From NCBI RefSeq assembly GCF_900109645.1, contig NZ_FOBG01000001.1:620001-684000 (forward strand): a stretch of DNA of 64,000 bases, written 5' to 3'. Of the stretch, positions 54,377 to 63,086 are shown one piece after another (within the stretch, counting starts at the first letter, position 1; the number at the start of each line of letters is the position of its first letter). The notes under the pieces were generated by a model. The model made no database searches and was not told the DNA's origin. It was given only the letters and a program-made list of their open reading frames with translations. The stretch comes from Duganella sp. CF402. GTDB lineage: Bacteria; Pseudomonadota; Gammaproteobacteria; Burkholderiales; Burkholderiaceae_D. A program made the position numbers and the translations under genes.

Positions 54377-56245
54377 ATGCGTCGTAGCGTTGTTGCCGCC
54401 TTGCTTGCTTTTTCTTTCCCTGCCTTCGCGCAGACGCCGGCGATGGCGCCGGATATTCCGGCCAAGTTCGATACCGTCATCCCCAACGCCGACTACATCA
54501 AGCGCGATGTCATGATCCCGATGCGCGACGGCGTCAAGCTGCACACCGTGATCGTGATCCCGAAAGACGCCCAGCGCGCGCCCATCGTCCTCTCCCGCAC
54601 CCCCTACAACGCCAGCGGCCGCGCCAGCCGCTACAACAGCCCCAGCATCGCCGCCACGGTCGGGCAGGGCGATGAAACGATGGTCGGCGAAGGCTACATC
54701 CGCGTGTTCCAGGACGTGCGCGGCAAGTACGGCTCCGAGGGCGACTATGTGATGACCCGCCCGCTGATCGGTCCGCTCAACGCCACCCGCACCGATCACG
54801 CCACCGACGCCTGGGATACCATCGACTGGCTGGTCAAGAATGTCCCCGAGTCGAACGGCAAGGTCGGCATGATCGGTTCCTCCTACGAAGGCTTCACCGT
54901 GCTGATGGCGCTGACCGACCCGCACCCAGCCCTCAAAGTGGCCGTGCCCATGAGCCCGATGGTCGACGGCTGGCGCGGCGATGACTGGTTCCACAACGGC
55001 GCCTTCCGCATGCCCAACCTCGGCTACATTGCCGGCCAGACCGGCGCCAAGAGCGGCGGCAAGTCGCTGGCCACCGGCGTTTATGACGATTACGAAGGCA
55101 TCCTGCGCGCCGGTTCAGTCTCGGCCTACGCCGCCAGGTTCGGCCTCGACCAGCTGAACTTCACCAAAAAATTGTTTGAACATCCGGCCTACGACAGCTA
55201 CTGGCAGCACCAGGCGCTGGACAAGATCCTCGCCAAGAAACAGCTGAAAGTACCGACCATGACCGTGGTTGGCTACTGGGACCAGGAAGACATCTACGGC
55301 GCCTACGCCGTCTACGACGTGCTGGAACCGAAGGACACCGCCAACAACAAGAACTTCCTGGTGGTCGGCCCGTGGCGCCACAGCGGCGTCAACTACGAAG
55401 GATCCGGTCTCGGCGTGTTCAAGTTCACCGGCGACACCGCGCTGGAATTCCGCCGCGACTACATGCAGCCTTTCCTCGACCAATACCTGAAGGATGGCGC
55501 ACCGGTCGCCGACACGCCGCCGGTGCTGTTCTACCAGACCGGCGTCAATCGCTGGCAGAAGCTGCCGAAATGGCCGTTGGCGCAGCAGCTGAAACCGATC
55601 TACCTGCAGAACGGCTTCAAGCTCGGCTTCGACGCCCCGCAAGAGGGTTACGATGAATACGTGTCCGACCCGGCCAAGCCGGTGCCGTTCGTGCCGCGTC
55701 CGGTGCGCATGGGCGATGGCAATGTGTGGAAGCCGTGGCTGGTGAGCGACCAGCGCGCCGTGTCCGACCGCACCGACGTGCTCACCTACGTCACCGAACC
55801 GCTGAAATCCAAGGTGCAGATCGCCGGCCAGACGATGGTCAACCTGCTGGCCTCCACCAGCGGCACCGATGCCGACTGGGTGGTGAAGCTGATCGACGTG
55901 TATCCGGACGAAGTGCCGTCGCAGCCGGAACTGGGCGGCTACCAGCTGGCCATCGCGATGGATATTTTCCGTGGCCGCTACCGCAACAGCCTGGAAACGC
56001 CGTCGCCGATTCCGGCCAACGAAGTGCAGCGCTACCGCTTTGCGCTGCCGAACGCCAATCACGTGTTCCTGCCGGGCCACCGCATCATGGTGCAGGTGCA
56101 GTCGAGCTGGTTCCCGCTGTACGACCGCAATCCGCAAACCTATGTGCCGAATATCTTCTACGCCAAGCCTGCCGATTTCCAGAAGGCCACGCTGAAGGTG
56201 TTCCACAACAGCGCGCTGGAATTGCCGGTGGTGGAAGCCAGATAA
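54377..56245 (+). CDS. CocE/NonD (S15) family exported hydrolase
   Basis: Serine hydrolase of about 622 residues with signal peptide (MRRSVVAALLAFSFPAFAQ). The nucleophile Ser is in MIGSSYEGFTVL, the catalytic Asp and His in WDQEDIYG and VVGPWRHSG. A C-terminal jelly-roll domain (from about residue 430) follows, as in alpha-amino-acid ester hydrolases, X-Pro dipeptidyl peptidases and cocaine esterase. The N-terminal IPMRDGVKLHTVIVIP is typical. ATG 54377 has GGAG upstream; a longer frame starts before it without a signal-like N-terminus. Confidence 0.92.
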   Translation: MRRSVVAALLAFSFPAFAQTPAMAPDIPAKFDTVIPNADYIKRDVMIPMRDGVKLHTVIVIPKDAQRAPIVLSRTPYNASGRASRYNSPSIAATVGQGDETMVGEGYIRVFQDVRGKYGSEGDYVMTRPLIGPLNATRTDHATDAWDTIDWLVKNVPESNGKVGMIGSSYEGFTVLMALTDPHPALKVAVPMSPMVDGWRGDDWFHNGAFRMPNLGYIAGQTGAKSGGKSLATGVYDDYEGILRAGSVSAYAARFGLDQLNFTKKLFEHPAYDSYWQHQALDKILAKKQLKVPTMTVVGYWDQEDIYGAYAVYDVLEPKDTANNKNFLVVGPWRHSGVNYEGSGLGVFKFTGDTALEFRRDYMQPFLDQYLKDGAPVADTPPVLFYQTGVNRWQKLPKWPLAQQLKPIYLQNGFKLGFDAPQEGYDEYVSDPAKPVPFVPRPVRMGDGNVWKPWLVSDQRAVSDRTDVLTYVTEPLKSKVQIAGQTMVNLLASTSGTDADWVVKLIDVYPDEVPSQPELGGYQLAIAMDIFRGRYRNSLETPSPIPANEVQRYRFALPNANHVFLPGHRIMVQVQSSWFPLYDRNPQTYVPNIFYAKPADFQKATLKVFHNSALELPVVEAR

Positions 56246-56251
56246 AGTGGG

Positions 56252-57043
56252 TTAGCGCGGACGCACGCTGTCGTTCAGCACGTCCGCGCGGAAGTAGTGC
56301 AGATAGCCGTCCATCACCTGGTTCGACTTGCCAGCTTTTTCCAGCGCCTCGCGGATGGTCGCCATGTCCTCCGGCTTGAGCGCATTGGACAGATAGGCGC
56401 CGCTGTGGTGCCACGGCAGTTCGGGGATGGCTTCGGTCTTCAGCTTGTCCTGCAGGCCGTGCACGCGAGCATCGCGGCGGATGGCGCCGGCCATCAGCGT
56501 CGGTCCCATGATGGTGAGGTCGGCCGAGCCGGCATGCAGCAGGCGCGCGATCCCCACCACATCCACCTCCACGAACAGGCGGCCTTGCTTTTGCAGCTCG
56601 TCGATCAGCGCGGTGTACGCCTCGCCGTAGTCGAAGCCGCGTACCACGGCCACCCGCAGTTCCTTGCGCGCCAGCAGATCCTGCGCGCTGGTGATGGGCG
56701 CGCGGCCGTTGCTCACCGAGATCAGCATGGCGCGATGGTTAATCATCGGCACGAAGATGCCGAACTTGTCGCGCGCCGGCGTGCGCGATGCCGGCACCAG
56801 CACGTCCGCCGTGCCGGCGCTGAACATCGCCACCTGGCGCGCGCGCGGCACCACCGTGAACACGAACTGACAGCCGGCCTTGGGGCCGATGGCGCGCAGC
56901 AGGTCGGGATAAATGCCTTTCACCGTCAAGCCTTCGACGATGACGCTGGCGCCGTTGGCCGACACCGGCGCGTTAATCTCGCGCGAGCAGCCGGCCGCCG
57001 CGTTTTGTGCGACGAGGGCCGCAAACAGCCACGCCAGCTTCAT
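56252..57043 (-). CDS. Periplasmic solute-binding-like protein
   Basis: Protein of 263 residues with signal peptide (MKLAWLFAALVAQNAAAG) and the family-3 periplasmic binding fold: VKGIYPDLLRAIGPKAGCQF, VPASRTPARDKF and HLPW-like C-terminal helices. No ABC permease is adjacent. It starts as ATGA over the stop of the MFS transporter gene, so the two are coupled. Ligand unknown. Confidence 0.8.
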   Translation of the reverse strand: MKLAWLFAALVAQNAAAGCSREINAPVSANGASVIVEGLTVKGIYPDLLRAIGPKAGCQFVFTVVPRARQVAMFSAGTADVLVPASRTPARDKFGIFVPMINHRAMLISVSNGRAPITSAQDLLARKELRVAVVRGFDYGEAYTALIDELQKQGRLFVEVDVVGIARLLHAGSADLTIMGPTLMAGAIRRDARVHGLQDKLKTEAIPELPWHHSGAYLSNALKPEDMATIREALEKAGKSNQVMDGYLHYFRADVLNDSVRPR

Positions 57044-58260
57044 GCTTGCACCGCGTGCTTGCTGAAGTAGCGCTGCGCCACGAAGATGGCCAGCGTCTGC
57101 ATCACGGCGCACAGGTAGAAGGTGCTGCCGATGCGCCAGTCGGTGGACGCCAAGTGGCTGACTTCGCCCAAAATGGCGGAGCCCAGCAGCGGCATGAAGA
57201 TCACGCCCACGCTGCTGATCGATTGCAGCGATCCCATCAACTCGCCTTGCTCGTTGGGCGGCGTCTCTTTGGAAATGATGCTTTGCAGGGCAGGGCCGAT
57301 GGCAAACGACAGCACGTTGCACAGGATGAGCACATACATCATCCAGCCCTGCGTGGCGAGGCCGTACAGCAGATAGGTGATCGCGCCCGACACCATGCCC
57401 AGCACCGACAGCCGCACTTCGCCGAAGCGCTTGATGAGCACCCCGAGCAGGCCGGCCTGCACCACCGCCGCCGTCAGGCCGACGCAGAACAACGCCGCGC
57501 CATTCTGGCCCGGCGTCCAGTTGAAGCGGAAGGTGGTGTACAGCACCCAGGTGGTTTGCAGCATCATGGCGGCCAGCGTGACCAGCGTGTAGGTCACCAC
57601 CAGGCCACGAATATCGGTACGGCGCGCCAGCTTGGCCAGCGCGCCCAGCGGATTCAGCTTGGCCAGTTGCAGCGGTGCGCGGCGCCCCTGCGGCAGCGAT
57701 TCCGGCACGATGAAATAGCCGTAAATCAGATTGGCGACCGACAGCGCGCCGGCCACGTAGAACGGCAGGTGCAGGTCCACCGTGCCCAGCAGGCCGCCCA
57801 GCATTGGGCCGCAGATGAAGCCGAGGCCGAATGCGGCGCCAACCTTGCCGAAGCTCTTGGCGCGGTTGTCGGGTGTCGAAATATCCGAAGCATAGGCCGA
57901 GGCCACCGACATGCTGGCCGAGGACATGCCGCCGATCACGCGGCCGATGAACAGGCAAGCCAGGTTGGGCGCCCAGGCGGTGGTGAAGAAGTTGATCGCC
58001 ATGCCGGCCATCGAATACAGCAGCACCGGGCGGCGGCCAATGCGGTCGCTGATCGCGCCCAGCATGGGCATGAACAGAAATTGCATCAGGCCGAAGGTGG
58101 CGCTCATCACGCCATACCAATACGCTTGATTCTCGCGCGTGCCGGTGAATTCGCCCACCAGCACCGGCAGCACCGGCACGATCAGCCCGATGCCGAGCAT
58201 GTCGATAAATACGCAAATCAGTACAAAATTCAGGTTGCCAGCAGCTACAGGTTTGCTCAT
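57040..58260 (-). CDS. MFS transporter, TetA/DHA1-like
   Basis: Twelve-helix proton-driven exporter of 406 residues. Motif A is present in GAISDRIGRRPVLL and the start LICVFIDMLGIGLIVPVLPV is that of TCR/Tet-type DHA1 drug exporters. Whether it exports tetracycline or something else cannot be told. In an operon with the following binding-protein gene. Confidence 0.92.
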   Translation of the reverse strand: MSKPVAAGNLNFVLICVFIDMLGIGLIVPVLPVLVGEFTGTRENQAYWYGVMSATFGLMQFLFMPMLGAISDRIGRRPVLLYSMAGMAINFFTTAWAPNLACLFIGRVIGGMSSASMSVASAYASDISTPDNRAKSFGKVGAAFGLGFICGPMLGGLLGTVDLHLPFYVAGALSVANLIYGYFIVPESLPQGRRAPLQLAKLNPLGALAKLARRTDIRGLVVTYTLVTLAAMMLQTTWVLYTTFRFNWTPGQNGAALFCVGLTAAVVQAGLLGVLIKRFGEVRLSVLGMVSGAITYLLYGLATQGWMMYVLILCNVLSFAIGPALQSIISKETPPNEQGELMGSLQSISSVGVIFMPLLGSAILGEVSHLASTDWRIGSTFYLCAVMQTLAIFVAQRYFSKHAVQA

Positions 58261-58276
58261 GGGTACTCGATATTCG

Positions 58277-58936
58277 TTACGGCGCGGCCGGGCTCGCAGC
58301 CCATTCGGCGATAAAGGTGTCGCGGAAGGCGATCAGTTCGTTCAGCCGGGTTTCGGCCAAGCGACGGCCGGCAGCGGTCTGCATCTTGCCGGGCAGGGTG
58401 GCCAGCTTGGTGTCGATGTGGTCCAGCGCGTAGGCCTTGTCGTTCAGATCGCGGTGCAATGCCATCGGATCGTCCGGGTGCGCCAGCGCCGAATCCATGC
58501 GGCCGGCGGTGTAGAACAGCCGCGCCAGCCCGACCGCGCCCAGCGCGTCCAGCCGGTCGGCATCCTGCACGATCTTGGCTTCGATGGTTTCCGGGCGGAT
58601 GCCGGCCGAAAAACTGTGGGTTTCGATGGCGTGCGCCACGGCGGCCAGCTTATTCGGCGGGAAGTCCAGCTCGGCCAGCTGGCGGCTGGCCAGCCGCGCG
58701 GCCTGGCGCGAGGCGAGGTGGCGCTCGGGATGATTCTTGGGCAGGTTGACCAGATCGTGGAGATAGCATCCTGCCAACACGATCAACGGGTCGGCTTCGG
58801 GATAATCGTCCAGCAGCAGGCTGGCGTTACGCCAGACGCGGTGCAGGTGATTGGTGTCGTGCGCGCCGTCTATCCCTTGGGCTGCGTTAGCCAAAGCGAC
58901 CAGGCGTGGGTGCCAGCTGTTGAGCAAGCTATTCAT
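58277..58936 (-). CDS. HD domain phosphohydrolase
   Basis: Metal-dependent hydrolase of 219 residues of the HD superfamily: first His in DTNHLHRVWRN, HD pair in AGCYLHDLVNLPK, last Asp in AKIVQDADRLDALGAVG. Similar to YedJ-like proteins. Substrate (nucleotide or phosphate ester) unknown. GGGAG ribosome site 5 nt before ATG. Confidence 0.9.
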   Translation of the reverse strand: MNSLLNSWHPRLVALANAAQGIDGAHDTNHLHRVWRNASLLLDDYPEADPLIVLAGCYLHDLVNLPKNHPERHLASRQAARLASRQLAELDFPPNKLAAVAHAIETHSFSAGIRPETIEAKIVQDADRLDALGAVGLARLFYTAGRMDSALAHPDDPMALHRDLNDKAYALDHIDTKLATLPGKMQTAAGRRLAETRLNELIAFRDTFIAEWAASPAAP

Positions 58937-59133
58937 CGTTCTCCCTGAGTGTCGACGATTTTTGTCAGATCATACAGGCTCGCGCCGGGCTTGTGCAGGG
59001 GAATCAAGGTAGCCGAAATAATAATCTGATTCTTGCAATAAGTTTATTTATTGCTGTGACGCATTTATTTGCTGCATTGGAACTTTACTTGGGGTAACAT
59101 TACGCCAATCACTTTATCTATGAAGGAAAAACC

Positions 59134-59628
59134 ATGTCTAACGTAAGCGAGCTGCACGCCGCGTCGTCGGTTGGCGCCGAGTATCTGGCCTTTACCCTGG
59201 GCCAGGAAGAGTACGGCATCGATATTCAAAAAGTCGGCGAGATCCGCAGCTATGAAGCGCCGACCCGCATCGCCAATGCGCCGGACTTCGTCAAGGGCGT
59301 GGTCAACCTGCGCGGCATCATCGTGCCGATCGTCGACATGCGCATCAAGTTCAACCTGGGTACTCCGACCTATGACCAGTTCACCGTGGTCATCATCCTC
59401 AACATCGGCCACCGCGTGGTGGGCATGGTGGTGGACCGCGTGTCGGACGTGACCACGCTGCTGCCGGACCAGATCAAGCCGACCCCGGAAATCGGTTCGG
59501 CCCTGAACACCGAACACATCGTCGGCCTGGGCACCATCGAAGACCGCATGCTGATCCTGGTCGATATCGACAAGCTGATGTCGAGCGCGGACATGGGGCT
59601 GATCGAGACCACCGCACTCGCCGCATAA
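59134..59628 (+). CDS. cheW: Chemotaxis coupling protein CheW
   Basis: Cytoplasmic adaptor of 164 residues joining chemoreceptors to CheA. YLAFTLGQEEYGIDIQKVGE, PDFVKGVVNLRGIIVPIVDM and VVDRVSDV are diagnostic. AAGGAA ribosome site. It lies directly upstream of a chemoreceptor gene and apart from any main chemotaxis operon in this window, so the pair is an accessory input into a CheA encoded elsewhere. Confidence 0.95.
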   Translation: MSNVSELHAASSVGAEYLAFTLGQEEYGIDIQKVGEIRSYEAPTRIANAPDFVKGVVNLRGIIVPIVDMRIKFNLGTPTYDQFTVVIILNIGHRVVGMVVDRVSDVTTLLPDQIKPTPEIGSALNTEHIVGLGTIEDRMLILVDIDKLMSSADMGLIETTALAA

Positions 59629-59701
59629 ATTCACGCCGGGCAGGCCCCGATGCTGGATCCGTAGTTTTGTTTTTGATTTACTGTGAGAGGTAGGTGCAAG
59701 A

Positions 59702-61342
59702 ATGAATATGTTGGCGAATATCAGTATCGGAAAACGCCTGGCGCTGGGCTTCACGATCATCCTGGCGTTTGCGATGCTCATCACCGGCATCAGCGTATGG
59801 CGGCTGCAAGGCGTGGCGTCGGCCACCAGCGAAATGATGCAGGTGCCGCTGGCCAAGGAGCGCATGATCTCCGACTGGTCAGGCAAAATTGATAGCGGTA
59901 TCCGACGCACCACCGCCATCGCGCGCAGCAGCGACGCCTCGCTCGGCGCCTACTTCGCCGAAGAATCCAAGGCCTCCTCGGCCGCTTCCTCGGAACTGCA
60001 AAAGAAAATCGAAACGCTGATTTCGGATGCGGACGAGAAGGAGCTGTTCACCCGCATTGGTGAGCAGCGCAAGGTCTACCTGTCCTCGCGCGACCAGATC
60101 GCCAAGCTGAAAACCGCCGGCGAGCTGGACGAAGCCAGCAAGATCTTCGATACCGTGTTCCGTCCGGGCACGGCCAAGTACCAGGAATTGATTGTTGAAC
60201 TGCTCAAGATGCAGCGCGCGAAGATTGACGCGGCGGCAGAGCATATCGAAGACGTGGCGAACAGCAGCCGTAAGCTGCTGTACACGCTGGCGGTGCTGGT
60301 GCTGGCCTTCGGCGTGACTTGCGCGTGGATGCTCACCACCGGCATTACCGGTCCGCTGCAAGAAGCAGTGACGGCGGCGCGCCGCGTCGCCAGCGGCGAC
60401 CTGACCGGCCATATCGACGATAGCGCCAAGGATGAAACGGGCCAGCTGCTGTCGGCCCTGAAGGAGATGAATTCGGCGCTGCTCGGCATCGTGACCGAGG
60501 TGCGCAGCGGGACCGATCACATTACCACGTCGTCGTCTGAAATCGCGCAGGGCAACCAGGACCTGTCGCGCCGCACCGAGCAGCAGGCTGGCGCGCTGGA
60601 AGAAACCGCGTCCTCGATGGAAGAACTGACGTCCACGGTCAAGCACAATGCGGACAATGCACGCCAGGCGAATCAGCTGGCGGCATCGGCTGCGCAAGTC
60701 GCCGTCAAGGGCGGTGATGTGGTGGCGCAGGTGGTCGGCACGATGGATTCGATCAACCAGTCGTCCAGCAAGATCGTGGACATTATCGCGGTGATCGACG
60801 GTATCGCGTTCCAGACCAATATCCTGGCGCTGAATGCGGCGGTGGAAGCGGCACGCGCCGGTGAGCAGGGCCGTGGCTTTGCGGTGGTGGCTTCCGAGGT
60901 GCGCAATCTGGCGCAGCGTTCGGCATCGGCCGCCAAGGAGATCAAGGCGCTGATTGGCGATTCGGTGGAGAAGGTTAATCTGGGCAGCAAGCTGGTGGCC
61001 GACGCGGGCAGCACGATGGGTGAGATTGTCGCCAGCGTGCAGAAGGTCAGCGACATGATCAGCGAAATCACTGCAGCCAGCAGCGAGCAAAGCGCCGGCA
61101 TCAACGAAGTGAATCAGGCCATCCTGTCGATGGATGCGGTGACGCAGCAGAATGCGGCGCTGGTGGAGGAGGCTGCAGCTGCGGCGGAATCCATGCAGCA
61201 TCAGGCGGCATCGCTGGCACAGGCGGTCAGCGTGTTCAAGGTGAATGACAATGTGGCGGCGTTCGCGCCGCGCAGCAGCACCGCTGCTCCGCGCGCGCCA
61301 TCGTCGAGCCGCTTAGCCCTGAAGCTCGCGAAGCGCGCCTGA
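59702..61342 (+). CDS. Methyl-accepting chemotaxis protein
   Basis: Chemoreceptor of 546 residues. Helix near 10-32, periplasmic four-helix-bundle sensor (about 35-190), second membrane helix near 195-215, HAMP (about 215-270), and a signalling domain with the conserved hairpin tip containing [20 protein letters not shown]. The C-terminus ([11 protein letters not shown]) lacks the NWETF-type CheR tether. Ligand unknown. 73 bp after cheW, likely one operon. Confidence 0.94.
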   Translation: MNMLANISIGKRLALGFTIILAFAMLITGISVWRLQGVASATSEMMQVPLAKERMISDWSGKIDSGIRRTTAIARSSDASLGAYFAEESKASSAASSELQKKIETLISDADEKELFTRIGEQRKVYLSSRDQIAKLKTAGELDEASKIFDTVFRPGTAKYQELIVELLKMQRAKIDAAAEHIEDVANSSRKLLYTLAVLVLAFGVTCAWMLTTGITGPLQEAVTAARRVASGDLTGHIDDSAKDETGQLLSALKEMNSALLGIVTEVRSGTDHITTSSSEIAQGNQDLSRRTEQQAGALEETASSMEELTSTVKHNADNARQANQLAASAAQVAVKGGDVVAQVVGTMDSINQSSSKIVDIIAVIDGIAFQTNILALNAAVEAARAGEQGRGFAVVASEVRNLAQRSASAAKEIKALIGDSVEKVNLGSKLVADAGSTMGEIVASVQKVSDMISEITAASSEQSAGINEVNQAILSMDAVTQQNAALVEEAAAAAESMQHQAASLAQAVSVFKVNDNVAAFAPRSSTAAPRAPSSSRLALKLAKRA

Positions 61343-62002
61343 TCAGCCGTTGATGGCTTGTTGCGACAAGCGGTCCGCGTCGCCGTTGCGGTGGCGCGGC
61401 ACCCAGCGCAGCTGGACGCCGCCCAGCTTCGCCATCAATTCGACCACGCGCGCGCGATGCTCTTCCACTCCCTTGGCCCCGCGCACCGCGCCGAGATTCA
61501 CATCATTGACTACCACCTGGCTATCGCCGCATACGGCCAGCCCGGTCGCGCCCATCTCGACGGCCGCTTCCAGCAAGGCCGTTAGCGCCAGATACTCCGC
61601 CTCGCTGCTATTGCCATGTCCCGCGCGGCGGCTGATCTCCACGCGCTGTCCGTCCGGCCCGCACAGCAGCGCACCAATCCCGATCTGTCCGGGATTCGGA
61701 TGCGCCGATCCATCAAACCAGCCGCGCCAGGCCGCCGCCGATGGCTGCAAGCTCGCCTTGCGCAGCGCCAGCTTGTGCGCGGCATGCGCCTGTCTTGCCA
61801 AACGCCGTTCCTCATCGCGCATGCGCAACTGCTCGCGCTCGGCCAGCAACTGCGCCAACCCAGCCGCACCGGCGGCCAAAGTCAGCACCTGCAGCAAAGC
61901 CTGCGCCTCGCTCAACTGCATGCGCGCCACCAAACGGCGCGCGGCCACGCGCTCGCCCTTGAAGGCGGCCGTGGCCAGCGTATCAAACTCAAATTGTTCC
62001 AT
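61343..62002 (-). CDS. RNase HI-like domain protein
   Basis: Protein of 219 residues with about 95 N-terminal helical residues and a C-terminal RNase H fold. All four acidic catalytic residues are visible: Asp in WFDGSAHPNPG, Glu in SSEAEYLAL, Asp in VCGDSQVVVN and Asp in RNGDADRLS. It is therefore likely an active ribonuclease H-type enzyme, distinct from the housekeeping RnhA. Start overlaps the YXWGXW gene stop by one base (TAATG). Confidence 0.88.
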   Translation of the reverse strand: MEQFEFDTLATAAFKGERVAARRLVARMQLSEAQALLQVLTLAAGAAGLAQLLAEREQLRMRDEERRLARQAHAAHKLALRKASLQPSAAAWRGWFDGSAHPNPGQIGIGALLCGPDGQRVEISRRAGHGNSSEAEYLALTALLEAAVEMGATGLAVCGDSQVVVNDVNLGAVRGAKGVEEHRARVVELMAKLGGVQLRWVPRHRNGDADRLSQQAING

Positions 62003-62520
62003 TAATCGCGTCGACGGTTGTCCGGATGTGCATCATACCTGTTCGGCACACCGTCGCCATCGCGGTCGCGGTCATAGCGGTTAGGGACGCCATCGTGATC
62101 GCGGTCGCCGTAGCCACGGCGGTCGCCATGATGGTCGCGGTAGTCGCGCCGGTCGTCATGGCGGTCGTAGCGATTCGGGACGCCGTCATGATCACGGTCA
62201 CCGTTCGGACCGCGCTCCCAGCGTGCCGCTTCGCGATACCAGCGGCCGTCATGTTCGACCCAGCGTGGCTGCGCATACACGTAGCCTGGCCGCATAACGA
62301 CCCAGCTGCCGCCTACCCACACATGGCGATTCGATCGCCAATCCCAATAGCCGGGCGACCAGACATAGCCGGGACGCGGATCAGGAATGCGTTCATAGCG
62401 CGGCGGTGGCGGTGGATTGCCGATCACGACGCTGACGCCGACTTGGGCCGAAGCGGTTGTTGGTACAAAAGCTGCTGCGCTCAGGGTGAGCATCGTGGCA
62501 GCGAAAAGTGGCTTGATCAT
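62002..62520 (-). CDS. YXWGXW repeat exported protein with calcium-type repeats
   Basis: Exported protein of 172 residues with signal peptide (MIKPLFAATMLTLSAAAFVP). The middle has YXWGXW-like elements (YVWSPGYWDWRSNRHVWVGG, WVEHDGRWYREAARWERG). The C-terminal 65 residues are almost all Asp, Arg, His, Gly and Tyr, with three DRDHDGVPNRYD-type repeats resembling the DxDxDG calcium loops of thrombospondin type-3 repeats. Function unknown, possibly envelope or metal related. Translationally coupled to the RNase HI-like gene. Confidence 0.8.
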   Translation of the reverse strand: MIKPLFAATMLTLSAAAFVPTTASAQVGVSVVIGNPPPPPRYERIPDPRPGYVWSPGYWDWRSNRHVWVGGSWVVMRPGYVYAQPRWVEHDGRWYREAARWERGPNGDRDHDGVPNRYDRHDDRRDYRDHHGDRRGYGDRDHDGVPNRYDRDRDGDGVPNRYDAHPDNRRRD

Positions 62521-62675
62521 GATCTGTCCTCCGTCGTTCTATGTACGCTGGTTTCAGCGCTTGGAGGAACTATATCAAGCGGTACAAGGACTCGCCTTGA
62601 ATGATGCAGTTTTTTACATATGACACAAAGCTGTGCATTACGGCGTGCATCGCAGTGTGCGCTGACGCACAGAGA

Positions 62676-62897
62676 TCAGATTGCGCTGGTTTTTTTGGCT
62701 TCGGCGGCCAGGGTGTTGGCGCGTTCTTCCAGTACCGATTGCAGCTTCTGTTCAGGCGTCATGCGCTTGGCGCTGACCACCACTTGCATGTTGTTGTCTT
62801 GTGCTGGTGCAGCCGATTTATCCAGGGCGTAGGTAGCGCCGCAAGCCAGGGCCACAGTCACGACGAACAGGGCTTCGAAGTTTTTCAGGACGTTCAT
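62676..62897 (-). CDS. Small exported or membrane-anchored hypothetical protein
   Basis: Protein of 73 residues: MNVLKNFEALFVVTVALACG forms a membrane anchor or signal, followed by a polar helix (TPEQKLQSVLEERANTLAAE). AAGGAA ribosome site. Small conserved proteins of this type are common in this bacterial family. Function unknown. Confidence 0.7.
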   Translation of the reverse strand: MNVLKNFEALFVVTVALACGATYALDKSAAPAQDNNMQVVVSAKRMTPEQKLQSVLEERANTLAAEAKKTSAI

Positions 62898-63086
62898 TTT
62901 GCTTCCTTTCGACGGTTAAAGTGTGTTTCGATGTGTTCACTGTATCCAAAGGCCCGTCAAGCCGCGACGTGATTGCGACGGGCGGTGATTTTTGCGGTGC
63001 AAAATGCGTTTTAGCGCGATGAAGAGCGTGTTTTTCCTTGTCCCCCTGCTAAGAAAAAGCGGATTCCAACAAGGGGCGAGGGGCAC

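Noticed and set aside
57007..58314. A 435-codon plus-strand open frame opposite the MFS transporter
   Set aside because: The minus-strand transporter has clear MFS motifs and twelve helices; the plus-strand translation is Arg/His/Gln-rich low-complexity sequence.
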